Origin: Novosphingobium sp. SG919
GTDB lineage: Bacteria; Pseudomonadota; Alphaproteobacteria; Sphingomonadales; Sphingomonadaceae
Direction of reading: 5' to 3'
NCBI RefSeq assembly: GCF_012932495.1
Contig: NZ_JABCNG010000003.1
Span: 248,001-312,000 of the forward strand
DNA length: 64,000 bases
Shown: piece after piece, positions 53,973 to 61,250 of the stretch
Layout of the letters: the number at the start of each line of letters is the position of its first letter
Position numbering within the stretch: position 1 is the first letter of the stretch
The notes under the pieces: model-generated
Told to the model about the DNA's origin: nothing
What the model saw: the letters and a program-made list of their open reading frames with translations, nothing else
Database searches by the model: none
Made by a program: the position numbers and the translations under genes

Positions 53973-53990
53973 TTTTCCACAGCCTGTGGA
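53973..53990. promoter_or_regulatory. Inverted DnaA-box-like pair upstream of dnaB
   Basis: TTTTCCACA and an inverted TGTGGA are separated by GCC, giving the perfect inverted repeat TCCACA-GCC-TGTGGA. TTTTCCACA differs from the DnaA consensus TTATCCACA at one base. The site lies 65-82 bases before dnaB. Confidence 0.4.
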
Positions 53991-54081
53991 CGGATTGCCC
54001 CGTCCTGACCCAAAGGTAGGACGCCACAAGGCGGCAAGGCGCTTGCTGCGCGCCTTCGCATGTTGCAACTATCGCCTCCTT

Positions 54082-54564
54082 ATGGCGGACCCGCGCATCT
54101 CGCATATCGAGCTGGACGAAGCGACGATCGTCTGGCGCAACGCCGATGTGGAGCAGGAACGCCGCGTCGCGATCTTCGACCTGATCGAGGAAAACACGTT
54201 TCGTCCGCTGCGCGCCTGCGCCGCCGGCCATGAAGGACCCTATCGCCTGCGCCTGTCGGTGCACGATGGGCGCCTGACCCTCGACATCGCCGATGAAGGC
54301 GGCGCGCTGCTGGAAAGCGTGGTGCTGGGCCTCGGGCGGTTCCGCCGCCCGATCCGCGAATATTTCGCCATCTGCGACAGCTATTACCAGGCGATTCGCC
54401 GTGCCACCGCGCAAGAGATCGAGACGATCGACATGGCCCGGCGCGGCGTGCACAACGAAGCGGCAGAGCTGCTGCTGGAGCGCCTGGACGGCAAGGTGGA
54501 AACCGATTTCGCCACCGCGCGCCGCCTGTTCACGCTGATCTGCGTGCTGCAAATCCGGGGATAG
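54082..54564 (+). CDS. UPF0262 family protein
   Basis: A 160-residue cytoplasmic protein of a conserved alphaproteobacterial family without known function. It shows RISHIELDE, RRVAIFDLIEENTF, the central YRLRLSVHDGRLTLDI, LGLGRFRRPIREYFAICDSYYQAIRRA and EAAELLLERL, which are family landmarks as I recall them. The start ATG 54082 is chosen; the frame is open farther upstream. It is divergent from dnaB with a 173-base gap. A dispersed repeat follows. Confidence 0.85.
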   Translation: MADPRISHIELDEATIVWRNADVEQERRVAIFDLIEENTFRPLRACAAGHEGPYRLRLSVHDGRLTLDIADEGGALLESVVLGLGRFRRPIREYFAICDSYYQAIRRATAQEIETIDMARRGVHNEAAELLLERLDGKVETDFATARRLFTLICVLQIRG

Positions 54565-54578
54565 GGGCGGGAGCAAAA

Positions 54579-54631
54579 GCCCCCTCCGACGGCCTTCGGC
54601 CGCCACCTCCCCCCGCAAGCAGAGGGCGGAT
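54579..54631. repeat. GC-rich hairpin repeat after the UPF0262 gene
   Basis: GCCCCCTCCGACGGCCTTCGGCCGCCACCTCC-type sequence contains a CGGCCTTCGGCCG hairpin. It resembles fragments of the 4226-4351 element (CCCTCCG, CACCTCCCC) and is probably a degenerate relative. Confidence 0.5.
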
Positions 54632-54716
54632 CTGGGGTTCGCGCGCATTTTGACGTCATGTCCCCCATGCCCTATGGGCCGCGCTTGCACAGCAAGGCTT
54701 GGGGCGAATCTCTTTC

Positions 54717-55412
54717 ATGGCAAAGCGCAGGAATACGGCGTGGCGGCGCGCGCTGGCGGCATTGCTGCTGGCGGCGCTGATCGGCGCGGGCCTGCTGTGG
54801 TGGCAATCGCGGGTGTGGCGGCCCGATCGCCAGCGCTTTGCGGTCCAGGGCGCCTGGGCCGATGTCCACGATGCACCGGTCGATTGGCGCCTGCTCAAGG
54901 GCGATGGCGCCGATTTTGCCTATCTGACGGCCAGCGAGGGCCCGCAGCGCCGCGACGAAGCCTTTACCGACAGCCTGGACCAGGCACGCGCCGCCGGGCT
55001 GCAAGTGGGCGCGGTGCATGTTTATGACCTGTGCGCGCCAGGCGATGCCCAGGCCGCCAATTTCGTGACGATGGTGCCGCGCGACGATGCCCTGCTGCCG
55101 CCGGCCGTGGCGCTCGATATCGATTCGCGCTCTTGCCCCACCCCGCCAACCGAGGCGGCACTGCAAAGCGAGCTGACCACCTTCCTCAACCAGGTGGAAA
55201 TGCACAGCGGCAAGCCGGCCATCCTGATGCTCTCGCGCGGGATCGAAAGCCGCTATCACCTGGCGGCGGTGATCGACCGCAACATCTGGGTACGGCAGGA
55301 CTATATCGAGCCCGGCTATGCCGGCCGCCCCTTCGTGATGTGGACCGCCACCGATCGCTACCACGGCAAGGCCGCGCCCGGCCCGCTGCGCTGGGTGGTG
55401 GTGCAACCTTGA
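54717..55412 (+). CDS. GH25-like (lysozyme-fold) membrane-anchored protein
   Basis: A 231-residue protein with an N-terminal membrane anchor or uncleaved signal (RRALAALLLAALIGAGLLWW) and a GH25 muramidase-type barrel. The opening strand GAWADVHDAPVDWRLLKGDGADFAYLTASEG matches the family pattern (DVS..QG.IDW, FAyiKatEG), with D49 and E74. The usual catalytic D-x-E after the third strand reads D134-I-D136, so the glutamate appears to be aspartate, and activity is uncertain. Start ATG 54717. The cytidine deaminase gene overlaps by one base (TGATG), an unusual pairing. Confidence 0.8.
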   Translation: MAKRRNTAWRRALAALLLAALIGAGLLWWQSRVWRPDRQRFAVQGAWADVHDAPVDWRLLKGDGADFAYLTASEGPQRRDEAFTDSLDQARAAGLQVGAVHVYDLCAPGDAQAANFVTMVPRDDALLPPAVALDIDSRSCPTPPTEAALQSELTTFLNQVEMHSGKPAILMLSRGIESRYHLAAVIDRNIWVRQDYIEPGYAGRPFVMWTATDRYHGKAAPGPLRWVVVQP

Positions 55413-55858
55413 TGGATGTGAAGACGATGCCTGATGAAGCCACCCGCGCCGCGCTGATCGCCAAGGCGCGCGCCGCGCGCGACACCGCCTATGCCCCCTA
55501 TTCGCGGTTCACCGTGGGCGCGGCGCTGCTGTTCGACGATGGCAGCGTGGTGACCGGGTGCAACGTGGAAAACGCCAGCTATGGCCTTTCGCTATGTGCC
55601 GAAACCGTGGCTTGTGCCAACGCGGCCCATGCCGGCCAGCGCGGCGGGCTGATTGCCGTGGCGGTGGCCGGCGGGCCCGAAGGCGTGGACGGCGATCCGA
55701 TCACGCCATGCGGCCGCTGCCGCCAGGTGCTGCACGAACAGGCCGCACTGGGCGGCACCGATCCGCTGGTGCTGAGCGCCGGGGGCGATGGCGTCGTGGT
55801 TGAAGAGCGGCTGTCATTCCTGCTACCGCGCGCGTTCGGCCCGGCCTATCTCGGCTGA
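55412..55858 (+). CDS. cdd: Cytidine deaminase
   Basis: Cdd converts cytidine and deoxycytidine to uridine and deoxyuridine in pyrimidine salvage. The 148-residue length fits the small tetrameric class. The zinc site is intact: CAE in LCAETVACANA and PCGRC in TPCGRCRQVL; YSRFTVGAALLFDDG and GCNVENASYGLSLC precede it. The start ATG 55412 overlaps the GH25-like stop codon; an ATG at 55427 is an alternative. dcd follows after 33 bases, so two deaminases acting on cytosine nucleotides lie together. Confidence 0.93.
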   Translation: MDVKTMPDEATRAALIAKARAARDTAYAPYSRFTVGAALLFDDGSVVTGCNVENASYGLSLCAETVACANAAHAGQRGGLIAVAVAGGPEGVDGDPITPCGRCRQVLHEQAALGGTDPLVLSAGGDGVVVEERLSFLLPRAFGPAYLG

Positions 55859-55891
55859 CCGCTTTTCATCCGCACACGCAAAGGACCAGCC

Positions 55892-56446
55892 TTGTCCATT
55901 CTTTCCGACAAGTGGATTCGCAACAAGGCACTCACCGAAGGCATGATCGAGCCTTTCGTGGAAAACCAGCGCCGCGATGGCTGCATCAGCTATGGCCTCT
56001 CGTCCTATGGCTATGACGCGCGCGTGGCCGACGAGTTCAAGATTTTCACCAACGTGGATTCGGCGATCGTCGATCCCAAGGATTTCGCGAGCAATTCGTT
56101 CGTCGATCGGCAGACTGACGTGTGCGTGATCCCGCCCAACTCGTTCGCCCTGGCCCGCACGGTGGAATATTTCCGCGTGCCGCGCGACGTGCTGGTGATC
56201 TGCCTGGGCAAATCCACCTATGCCCGCTGCGGCATCATCGTGAACGTCACGCCGCTCGAACCGGGCTGGGAAGGCCACGTCACTCTGGAATTTTCCAACA
56301 CCACGCCGCTGCCTGCGCGCATCTATGCCAACGAAGGCGCGTGCCAGTTCCTGTTCCTGCAAGGGAACGAACCTTGCGAGGTCAGCTATGCCGATCGCGC
56401 CGGCAAATACATGGGCCAGCGCGGGGTGACCCTGCCGCGTCTTTGA
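55892..56446 (+). CDS. dcd: dCTP deaminase
   Basis: Dcd deaminates dCTP to dUTP, a source of dTMP precursor. The 184-residue product has [38 protein letters not shown], the nucleotide-binding [33 protein letters not shown] with the catalytic glutamate, and [11 protein letters not shown]. The start is a TTG at 55892 preceded by AAAGGACC at good spacing; no ATG fits the conserved N-terminus. It probably shares a transcript with cdd. Confidence 0.94.
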   Translation: MSILSDKWIRNKALTEGMIEPFVENQRRDGCISYGLSSYGYDARVADEFKIFTNVDSAIVDPKDFASNSFVDRQTDVCVIPPNSFALARTVEYFRVPRDVLVICLGKSTYARCGIIVNVTPLEPGWEGHVTLEFSNTTPLPARIYANEGACQFLFLQGNEPCEVSYADRAGKYMGQRGVTLPRL

Positions 56447-56552
56447 GGCGGCCATTCCGGGCAACACGGAACCTAACCGGCCTTGCCACCATTGTTGCCG
56501 CATATTCCTCGTCTGAGGACGGGGGCGGACAACGGTTTGGAAAGGTACGCCC

Positions 56553-57113
56553 ATGAACACGATCGCGGCCCTGGCAGGGCGCATCCTGCTATCGCTTCTT
56601 TTCATCATCTCTGGCCTGGGAAAGCTGTTTGACCTGAGCAGCGCCCAGGTTGCCCTGGCCGGCGTTGGCCTGTCGCCCGATCTGGCGCTGCCGGCCGGCC
56701 TGTTCGAACTGGTCGGAGGCCTGGCGCTCGCGTTTGGCGTGGCCACGCGGCTTTTTGCAGTGCTGCTCGCCGGCTTCACGCTGCTCACCATCCTGTTCTT
56801 CCACCATAACCTGCTCGATCACACCCAGGTGGTCGAAGCGCTGAAGAACCTGGCGATTGCCGGGGGCCTGCTGGCGCTGTTTGCCCATCGCCAGGTGGCG
56901 TGGAGCTATGACGGCCTGCGCGCCCGCCGCGATCGCGAAAGCGTGGCACGCGACGCCGAAATGCGCGCCGCGCGTGCGGAAGGCCGGGCCGAAGCGCTTT
57001 CGGAAACCACGGTGGCAGGAACGCCCGTGACCCGCGTGGAAACGGTTACCGATGTCGATGGCAATCCCACCGGCACCGTGGCCGTCGCCCGCCGTCGCTG
57101 GTGGCAGATCTAA
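56553..57113 (+). CDS. DoxX family membrane protein
   Basis: A 186-residue protein with four membrane helices in the first 115 residues: GRILLSLLFIISGLGKLFDL, ALPAGLFELVGGLALAFGVATRL, AVLLAGFTLLTILFFHH and NLAIAGGLLALFA. RILLSLLFIISGLGKL is typical of the DoxX/YphA group. A charged Arg/Glu-rich cytoplasmic tail of about 70 residues follows, longer than in most members. The family is linked to respiration or redox in a few cases; the role here is unknown. A GGAAAGG ribosome-binding site lies before the ATG. Confidence 0.85.
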   Translation: MNTIAALAGRILLSLLFIISGLGKLFDLSSAQVALAGVGLSPDLALPAGLFELVGGLALAFGVATRLFAVLLAGFTLLTILFFHHNLLDHTQVVEALKNLAIAGGLLALFAHRQVAWSYDGLRARRDRESVARDAEMRAARAEGRAEALSETTVAGTPVTRVETVTDVDGNPTGTVAVARRRWWQI

Positions 57114-57158
57114 GCCGTTGACCGGTGCCGTCCTCCCCGGCGGCACCGGCCCGCCAAG

Positions 57159-57650
57159 CTAGGGCCGCTTGAGCGCAGCGATGCAGGCGGCCCGGTCCAC
57201 CTCTCGCCCGTCGCCGCGCCGCGCATCGACATACGTCGCGGTGGGGCGACCCCCGCCTTGCGGCGGATAGAGGTAGACATCGAGAATGCAGGCCGCGCCG
57301 CTCCATTGCAGCTTGCGTGCATCTTCTTCCTTGATGTCCAGCCGCGGCGGGCCGAACTGCCGCACGAGCGCATCGCCGTCAGCGCCGATCACGCCTTGCA
57401 GGCCAGGCGCGACCTGGATCGTAGGCGCCGGGCGCGGCTGTGGCGCAGGCAGATGGGCCGGTGGCCGCTTGGGCGGTGGCAGCCGCGAAGGCGCCTTGGG
57501 GCCGCTGGGCACGGCGCCACTGCAGCCCGCCACCAGCGCTGCACCAAAGGCGGCAAGGGCCAGGCCACGCCAGGCTCCTTCGCGTCGGGACGGGCGGGAA
57601 ACGCCGAAACCGGATCGGGCAGGGGCGAGCATCGGGGCAGAGCGCAGCAT
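57159..57650 (-). CDS. Proline-rich putative lipoprotein
   Basis: A 163-residue exported protein of unknown function. After a long basic N-region comes a hydrophobic core ending in the lipobox LVAGCSG (cysteine near residue 43). Next is a Pro-rich linker (PSRLPPPKRPPAHLPAPQPRP) and then a compact domain with VIGADGDALVRQFGPPRLD, LQWSGAACILDVYLYPP and a final Cys. The small domain recalls the SmpA/BamE-type fold (G..G....lG.P....W.y..C.l.vylyp), but this is a resemblance only. Starts at 57650 or 57632 are both possible. It diverges from the adenosine kinase gene and converges with the DoxX gene. Confidence 0.72.
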   Translation of the reverse strand: MLRSAPMLAPARSGFGVSRPSRREGAWRGLALAAFGAALVAGCSGAVPSGPKAPSRLPPPKRPPAHLPAPQPRPAPTIQVAPGLQGVIGADGDALVRQFGPPRLDIKEEDARKLQWSGAACILDVYLYPPQGGGRPTATYVDARRGDGREVDRAACIAALKRP

Positions 57651-57770
57651 GGCTGCGTTGATGGCGTGCCCGGCGTGGCGATGCAAGCGGCCGCAAGCGG
57701 CCTTGCGGCCGGCCGATGCTGCGGGTAGGCGGCAGGGTGACTGCTTCCCCATTTCGTTGCGAAAGAGACC

Positions 57771-58769
57771 ATGGCCGAAACTGCTGCCGACCACCGTTTT
57801 GACGTCATCGCCATCGGCAATGCCATTGTCGACGTTATGGCCCCCGCCACCGACGACGAGATCGCCCGGCTGGGCCTGGCCAAGGGGGGCATGACGCTGG
57901 TGGACGCAGACCGCGCCGCCGCGCTCTATGCCGCGATGGGCCCTGCCCGCGAAATCTCGGGCGGATCGGCCGCCAACACGCTGGCCGGCCTGGCCGCGCT
58001 TGGCGCTTCGTGCGCGTTCATCGGCCAGGTCGCCGACGACCAGTTCGGCCGCGTCTTTGCCCACGACATTCGCGCCGGCAAGATCGCCTTCGACACCGCC
58101 GCACGGGCCGGCGATCCGCCGACGGCGCAGTGCCTGATCTTCGTGACGCCCGATGGCCAGCGCACGATGAACACGTTCCTGGGCGCCTCGCAGTTCCTGC
58201 CCGCCGCAGCGCTCGACGAAACGCTGATCGCGGCCTCCCGCGTGCTCTATCTCGAAGGCTATCTGTGGGACCCGGAAGAGCCGCGCGCCGCGATGCGCAA
58301 GGCGATTGCCGCCGCCCGCGCCGCCGGCACGCAAGTGGCCTTCACCCTGTCGGACGCCTTCGTGATTTCGCGTCACGGCGACGATTTCCGCGCGCTGATC
58401 GCCGACGGGATGATCGACATCCTGTTCGCCAACGAACACGAACTCGCCGCCCTGACCGGCAAGGCCGATTTCCACGATGGCATGGCCGCGCTTTCCAACG
58501 TCCCCACCCTGGTGGTCACGCGTGGCGAACTGGGCGCCCATGCCCGCCATGGCACCGATGAAGCCCATGTCCCGGCCCAGCCGATCGCCAAGGTGGTAGA
58601 TACGACCGGTGCGGGCGACTTGTTTGCTGCCGGTTTCCTTCACGGCCACGTGCGCGGCCTGTCGCTCAGCGAAAGCCTGACGCTGGGCGCGATCTGCGCG
58701 GCCGAGGTGATCTCGCACTATGGTGCGCGGCCCGAAGCCGATCTCAAGGCGCTGACCGGCCTGGCCTAA
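57771..58769 (+). CDS. Adenosine kinase / PfkB-family sugar kinase
   Basis: A 332-residue ribokinase-fold enzyme. It has FDVIAIGNAIVDVMAP at the N-terminus, the substrate-binding GGSAANTLAGLAALG, ANEHELAALTGK, and the PfkB signature DTTGAGDLFAAGFLHG with the catalytic aspartate. The closest functional group in alphaproteobacteria is adenosine kinase (AMP from adenosine), based on the first motif and overall length, but other nucleoside or sugar substrates are possible. It stands alone and ends at a terminator shared with the LytTR gene. Confidence 0.85.
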   Translation: MAETAADHRFDVIAIGNAIVDVMAPATDDEIARLGLAKGGMTLVDADRAAALYAAMGPAREISGGSAANTLAGLAALGASCAFIGQVADDQFGRVFAHDIRAGKIAFDTAARAGDPPTAQCLIFVTPDGQRTMNTFLGASQFLPAAALDETLIAASRVLYLEGYLWDPEEPRAAMRKAIAAARAAGTQVAFTLSDAFVISRHGDDFRALIADGMIDILFANEHELAALTGKADFHDGMAALSNVPTLVVTRGELGAHARHGTDEAHVPAQPIAKVVDTTGAGDLFAAGFLHGHVRGLSLSESLTLGAICAAEVISHYGARPEADLKALTGLA

Positions 58770-58775
58770 GCAATG

Positions 58776-58800
58776 CGGGGCGCTGCGTATCAGCGCCCCG
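58776..58800. terminator. Bidirectional hairpin between the kinase and LytTR genes
   Basis: CGGGGCGCTG and CAGCGCCCCG form a perfect ten-base stem around CGTAT. The hairpin covers the stop codon of the converging response-regulator gene. No long T-run. Confidence 0.6.
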
Positions 58801-59551
58801 CCATCGCCTTGGCCTTGGCCAGATAAGTGCGGCCGATGCGCTGCAACGTGCCATCGGCCAGTTCGGCCGACCACACGCCCAGGCCATCGTGGCGCAAGCC
58901 CTGGATGCGATCACGGCGCACGATGGTGGAGCGGTGCAGGCGGATGAAGCGCGCCGGGTCCAGCCGGTCTTCCAGCCGCTGGATGGTGTGCAGCATCAGG
59001 TAGCTGCGCTGGCCCACGTGCAGGCGCACATAGTCGCGCTCGGCATCGATGCGGTCGATATCGCCGGCGGCCACGCGCACCAGTTCGCTGCGGTGCGGCA
59101 CCCAGAATTCCTCGATCCACTGCGACGGGCTGGCCGAGGGGGCCAGCGCGGGCGTGGACGCGGGAACCGGCGCCAGATCGGACGAAGCGGCGGCATGGCG
59201 GGCCACAGCACGCTCCACCGCCCGTTCGAGGCGATCCTGCGCCACCGGCTTGAGCACATAGTCCACCGCATCGCAATCGAACGCCTCGACCGCGAAATGA
59301 TCATGCGCGGTGACGAAGATCACCATCGGCTTGGGGTTTTGCCGGCCCAGCGCGCGGGCCACGCCCAGGCCATCCAGTTCGGGCATCGTCATGTCGAGCA
59401 GCACGAGCTGCGGCGCAAGCGCCTCCACCAGGCGCAGCGCCGCCGCGCCATCGGCCGCCGTGCCCACGATCTGCAACGCGGGGATGCGCGCGCACAGGAT
59501 CTGCATGCGTTCGATGGCCAGGGGTTCGTCGTCCACGATCAGGGTGCGCAT
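58790..59551 (-). CDS. LytTR-family response regulator
   Basis: A 253-residue two-component regulator of the LytR/AlgR type. The receiver domain has the acidic pair D7-D8, the phosphoacceptor D53 in LVLLDMTMPELDG, T81 and K101 (YVLKPV). The C-terminal LytTR DNA-binding domain has IEEFWVPHRSELVRVAAGDIDRIDAERDYVRLH, then RFIRLHRSTIVRRDRI. The start ATG 59551 lies just before the end of the histidine kinase gene with a GAGG ribosome-binding site. It is the second gene of a kinase-regulator operon. Confidence 0.92.
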   Translation of the reverse strand: MRTLIVDDEPLAIERMQILCARIPALQIVGTAADGAAALRLVEALAPQLVLLDMTMPELDGLGVARALGRQNPKPMVIFVTAHDHFAVEAFDCDAVDYVLKPVAQDRLERAVERAVARHAAASSDLAPVPASTPALAPSASPSQWIEEFWVPHRSELVRVAAGDIDRIDAERDYVRLHVGQRSYLMLHTIQRLEDRLDPARFIRLHRSTIVRRDRIQGLRHDGLGVWSAELADGTLQRIGRTYLAKAKAMAGR

Positions 59552-59559
59552 CAAGGCCT

Positions 59560-61038
59560 CTAGAGATTGGAAATGATTGGCAAGGTCAACACCGTAGCAT
59601 AGCCGCCGGCCGGCAGGGGCGCGCTTTCCACCCGCGCCTGCGCGCCAAAGCGGGCGGCCAGGCGGCTGCGCACGTTGGCCAGGCCGATGCCGGTGCCACC
59701 GGCGGGAATACCGGCCGGCTCGGCTCCATGCCCATCGAGACCAGGGCCATCATCCGCCACGGTCAGCACCAAAAGGCCGCCCGACATGCGCGCGCGGATG
59801 CTGATGGTGACCGGGCGGGTGGTGGCCGAAACGGCGTATTTGATCGAGTTTTCCACCAGCGGCTGGAGAATCATGCCCGGTACGCAGGCCTGTGCCACAT
59901 CATCGGGCACATCGAATTCCACGCGCAGCCGTTCGGGAAAGCGCACGCCCTCGATCGCCAGGTAATGGCGTTGCAGCGCGATCTCGTCGGCCAGGGTGAC
60001 ATCGGCCGTGGGATCGGCGGCCAGGCTGTGGCGATAGAAGCTGGAAATGGTCTGGATCATCCGCTCGGCTTCTTCGGCGCGGCCCACCATGACCAGCGCC
60101 GAGAGCGAATTGAGCGTGTTGAACAGGAAGTGCGGGTTGACCTGGTAGCGCAAGCTGCGCAGCTCTGCCGCCTTGGCCGCGCGGCGATATTCGCCTTCGC
60201 GCCATTCGGCGGCGCGGCGCTGCTCGGCATTTCCCAGCGCCAGATAAAGCGCCGCCCAGGCGATCAACAGGAAATAGCGGCCGAGCGCGATGTCGGTCAG
60301 TTCCTGCCAACCTTCGTCCTGGTTGATCTCCTTGGCGGTGTTGGCCGCATTGGCGGCATCGCGGGTGACGATGTGGACGCCGGGCGCCGTGATCTCGGTC
60401 GTGCCGTCGGCATGATGGCGCACGCTGACCCTGTCGCCATCGGCGTTGGCATGCGGCGGTGCCGGTGCGGCCGGCTCTGCGGGCGCGGCGGGGAGCTGGC
60501 CGGTGGCGGGCGGCTCTGGCGGCGCGGGCGGCATGGCGGGCGTGGAAGGCATGGGCGGCGCCACGTCGATCAGCATGTTGCCGCCGGTGTTGCGCTGGGC
60601 CACGTCGTTGCGCACGGCGGTCTGGTCTGCCTGCCCCGCTTGCGCCTGCGCTTCCTTGTCCCAGCGCGCTTCGAGCGGGGCGAAAGCCTGCTGGTTGATC
60701 ACCGCCAGCAGCAGGGCGGCCGGCAGCATGATCACCAGCGCCAGGGCCACGCGCGCGCCCAGCCGGCAATGATCCCAGCGGCGCAGCACCGGCCAGACCA
60801 GCACGGTGACGGCAATCCCGGCAATGGTCACCAGCGCGCGGCGCCAGAGCAACTCGATCCACACCGAAAGGTCGGTTTCCGGCGGGCCAACCAGCGCCCA
60901 GCGGATCGACACCAGCACGAAATAGCACAGCCACAGCGCGGTGGCCGAGAGCACGACCTGGCGCGCCCCGACGTGACCGATGCCGGGCGGAGTGTCTTGC
61001 AATGTCGAAGTCGGATCGGTCCGCGCGTGAGAGGCCAT
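59560..61038 (-). CDS. LytS/YehU-type sensor histidine kinase
   Basis: A 492-residue kinase with four predicted membrane helices (about residues 29-51, 64-84, 94-113 and 252-268). Between the third and fourth lies a roughly 140-residue stretch outside the membrane, including a Pro/Ala-rich low-complexity segment (about 158-195) and an acidic region. The catalytic part has RYQVNPHFLFNTLNSLSAL with the phosphoaccepting histidine near residue 303, then a HATPase domain (LQPLVENSIKYA, VADDGPGLDG, GTGIGLANVRSRL). It pairs with the LytTR regulator that follows. The start ATG 61038 is chosen over an extended frame. The signal it senses is unknown. Confidence 0.9.
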   Translation of the reverse strand: MASHARTDPTSTLQDTPPGIGHVGARQVVLSATALWLCYFVLVSIRWALVGPPETDLSVWIELLWRRALVTIAGIAVTVLVWPVLRRWDHCRLGARVALALVIMLPAALLLAVINQQAFAPLEARWDKEAQAQAGQADQTAVRNDVAQRNTGGNMLIDVAPPMPSTPAMPPAPPEPPATGQLPAAPAEPAAPAPPHANADGDRVSVRHHADGTTEITAPGVHIVTRDAANAANTAKEINQDEGWQELTDIALGRYFLLIAWAALYLALGNAEQRRAAEWREGEYRRAAKAAELRSLRYQVNPHFLFNTLNSLSALVMVGRAEEAERMIQTISSFYRHSLAADPTADVTLADEIALQRHYLAIEGVRFPERLRVEFDVPDDVAQACVPGMILQPLVENSIKYAVSATTRPVTISIRARMSGGLLVLTVADDGPGLDGHGAEPAGIPAGGTGIGLANVRSRLAARFGAQARVESAPLPAGGYATVLTLPIISNL

Positions 61039-61128
61039 GGCGTTTGGTAGGCGAGGCCCGGGCCGGAAGCCAGTGCGGCGGTCGAGATGGGTGGGCGGTT
61101 GGTCGAACCTGGCGTTGCTGAAGGGTTC

Positions 61129-61167
61129 CACCACCCCCCGGCCCCCTCCTCTGAAGAGGAGGGGGAG
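61129..61167. repeat. Small hairpin repeat (CCCCTCCTCTTCAGAGGAGGGG family), inverted copy 3
   Basis: CCACCACCCCCCGGCCCCCTC leads into CTCTGAAGAGGAGGGGG; this is the reverse complement of the copies at 21234 and 51093. It lies upstream of the histidine kinase gene. Confidence 0.75.
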
Positions 61168-61183
61168 TCAAGGTACTGATTTC

Positions 61184-61226
61184 AAAGCCCCATCCTCTTT
61201 AGAGGAGGGGGTTTGGGGGTGGTGCG
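61184..61226. repeat. Small hairpin repeat of the same family, copy 4
   Basis: CCCATCCTCTTTAGAGGAGGGG with GGTTTGGGGGTGGTG is a slightly diverged direct copy, facing the inverted copy at 61129-61167. The pair forms a large inverted repeat after the fumarase gene, which it may help terminate. Confidence 0.75.
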
Positions 61227-61250
61227 AAGCCTAGCACAAGACTGCAAACC

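Noticed and set aside
56463..56500. GGAACC sequence before the DoxX gene as a general-stress (EcfG) promoter
   Set aside because: The distance to a GTT-containing -10 box is about 20 bases, too long for the GGAAC-N16/17-CGTT consensus.
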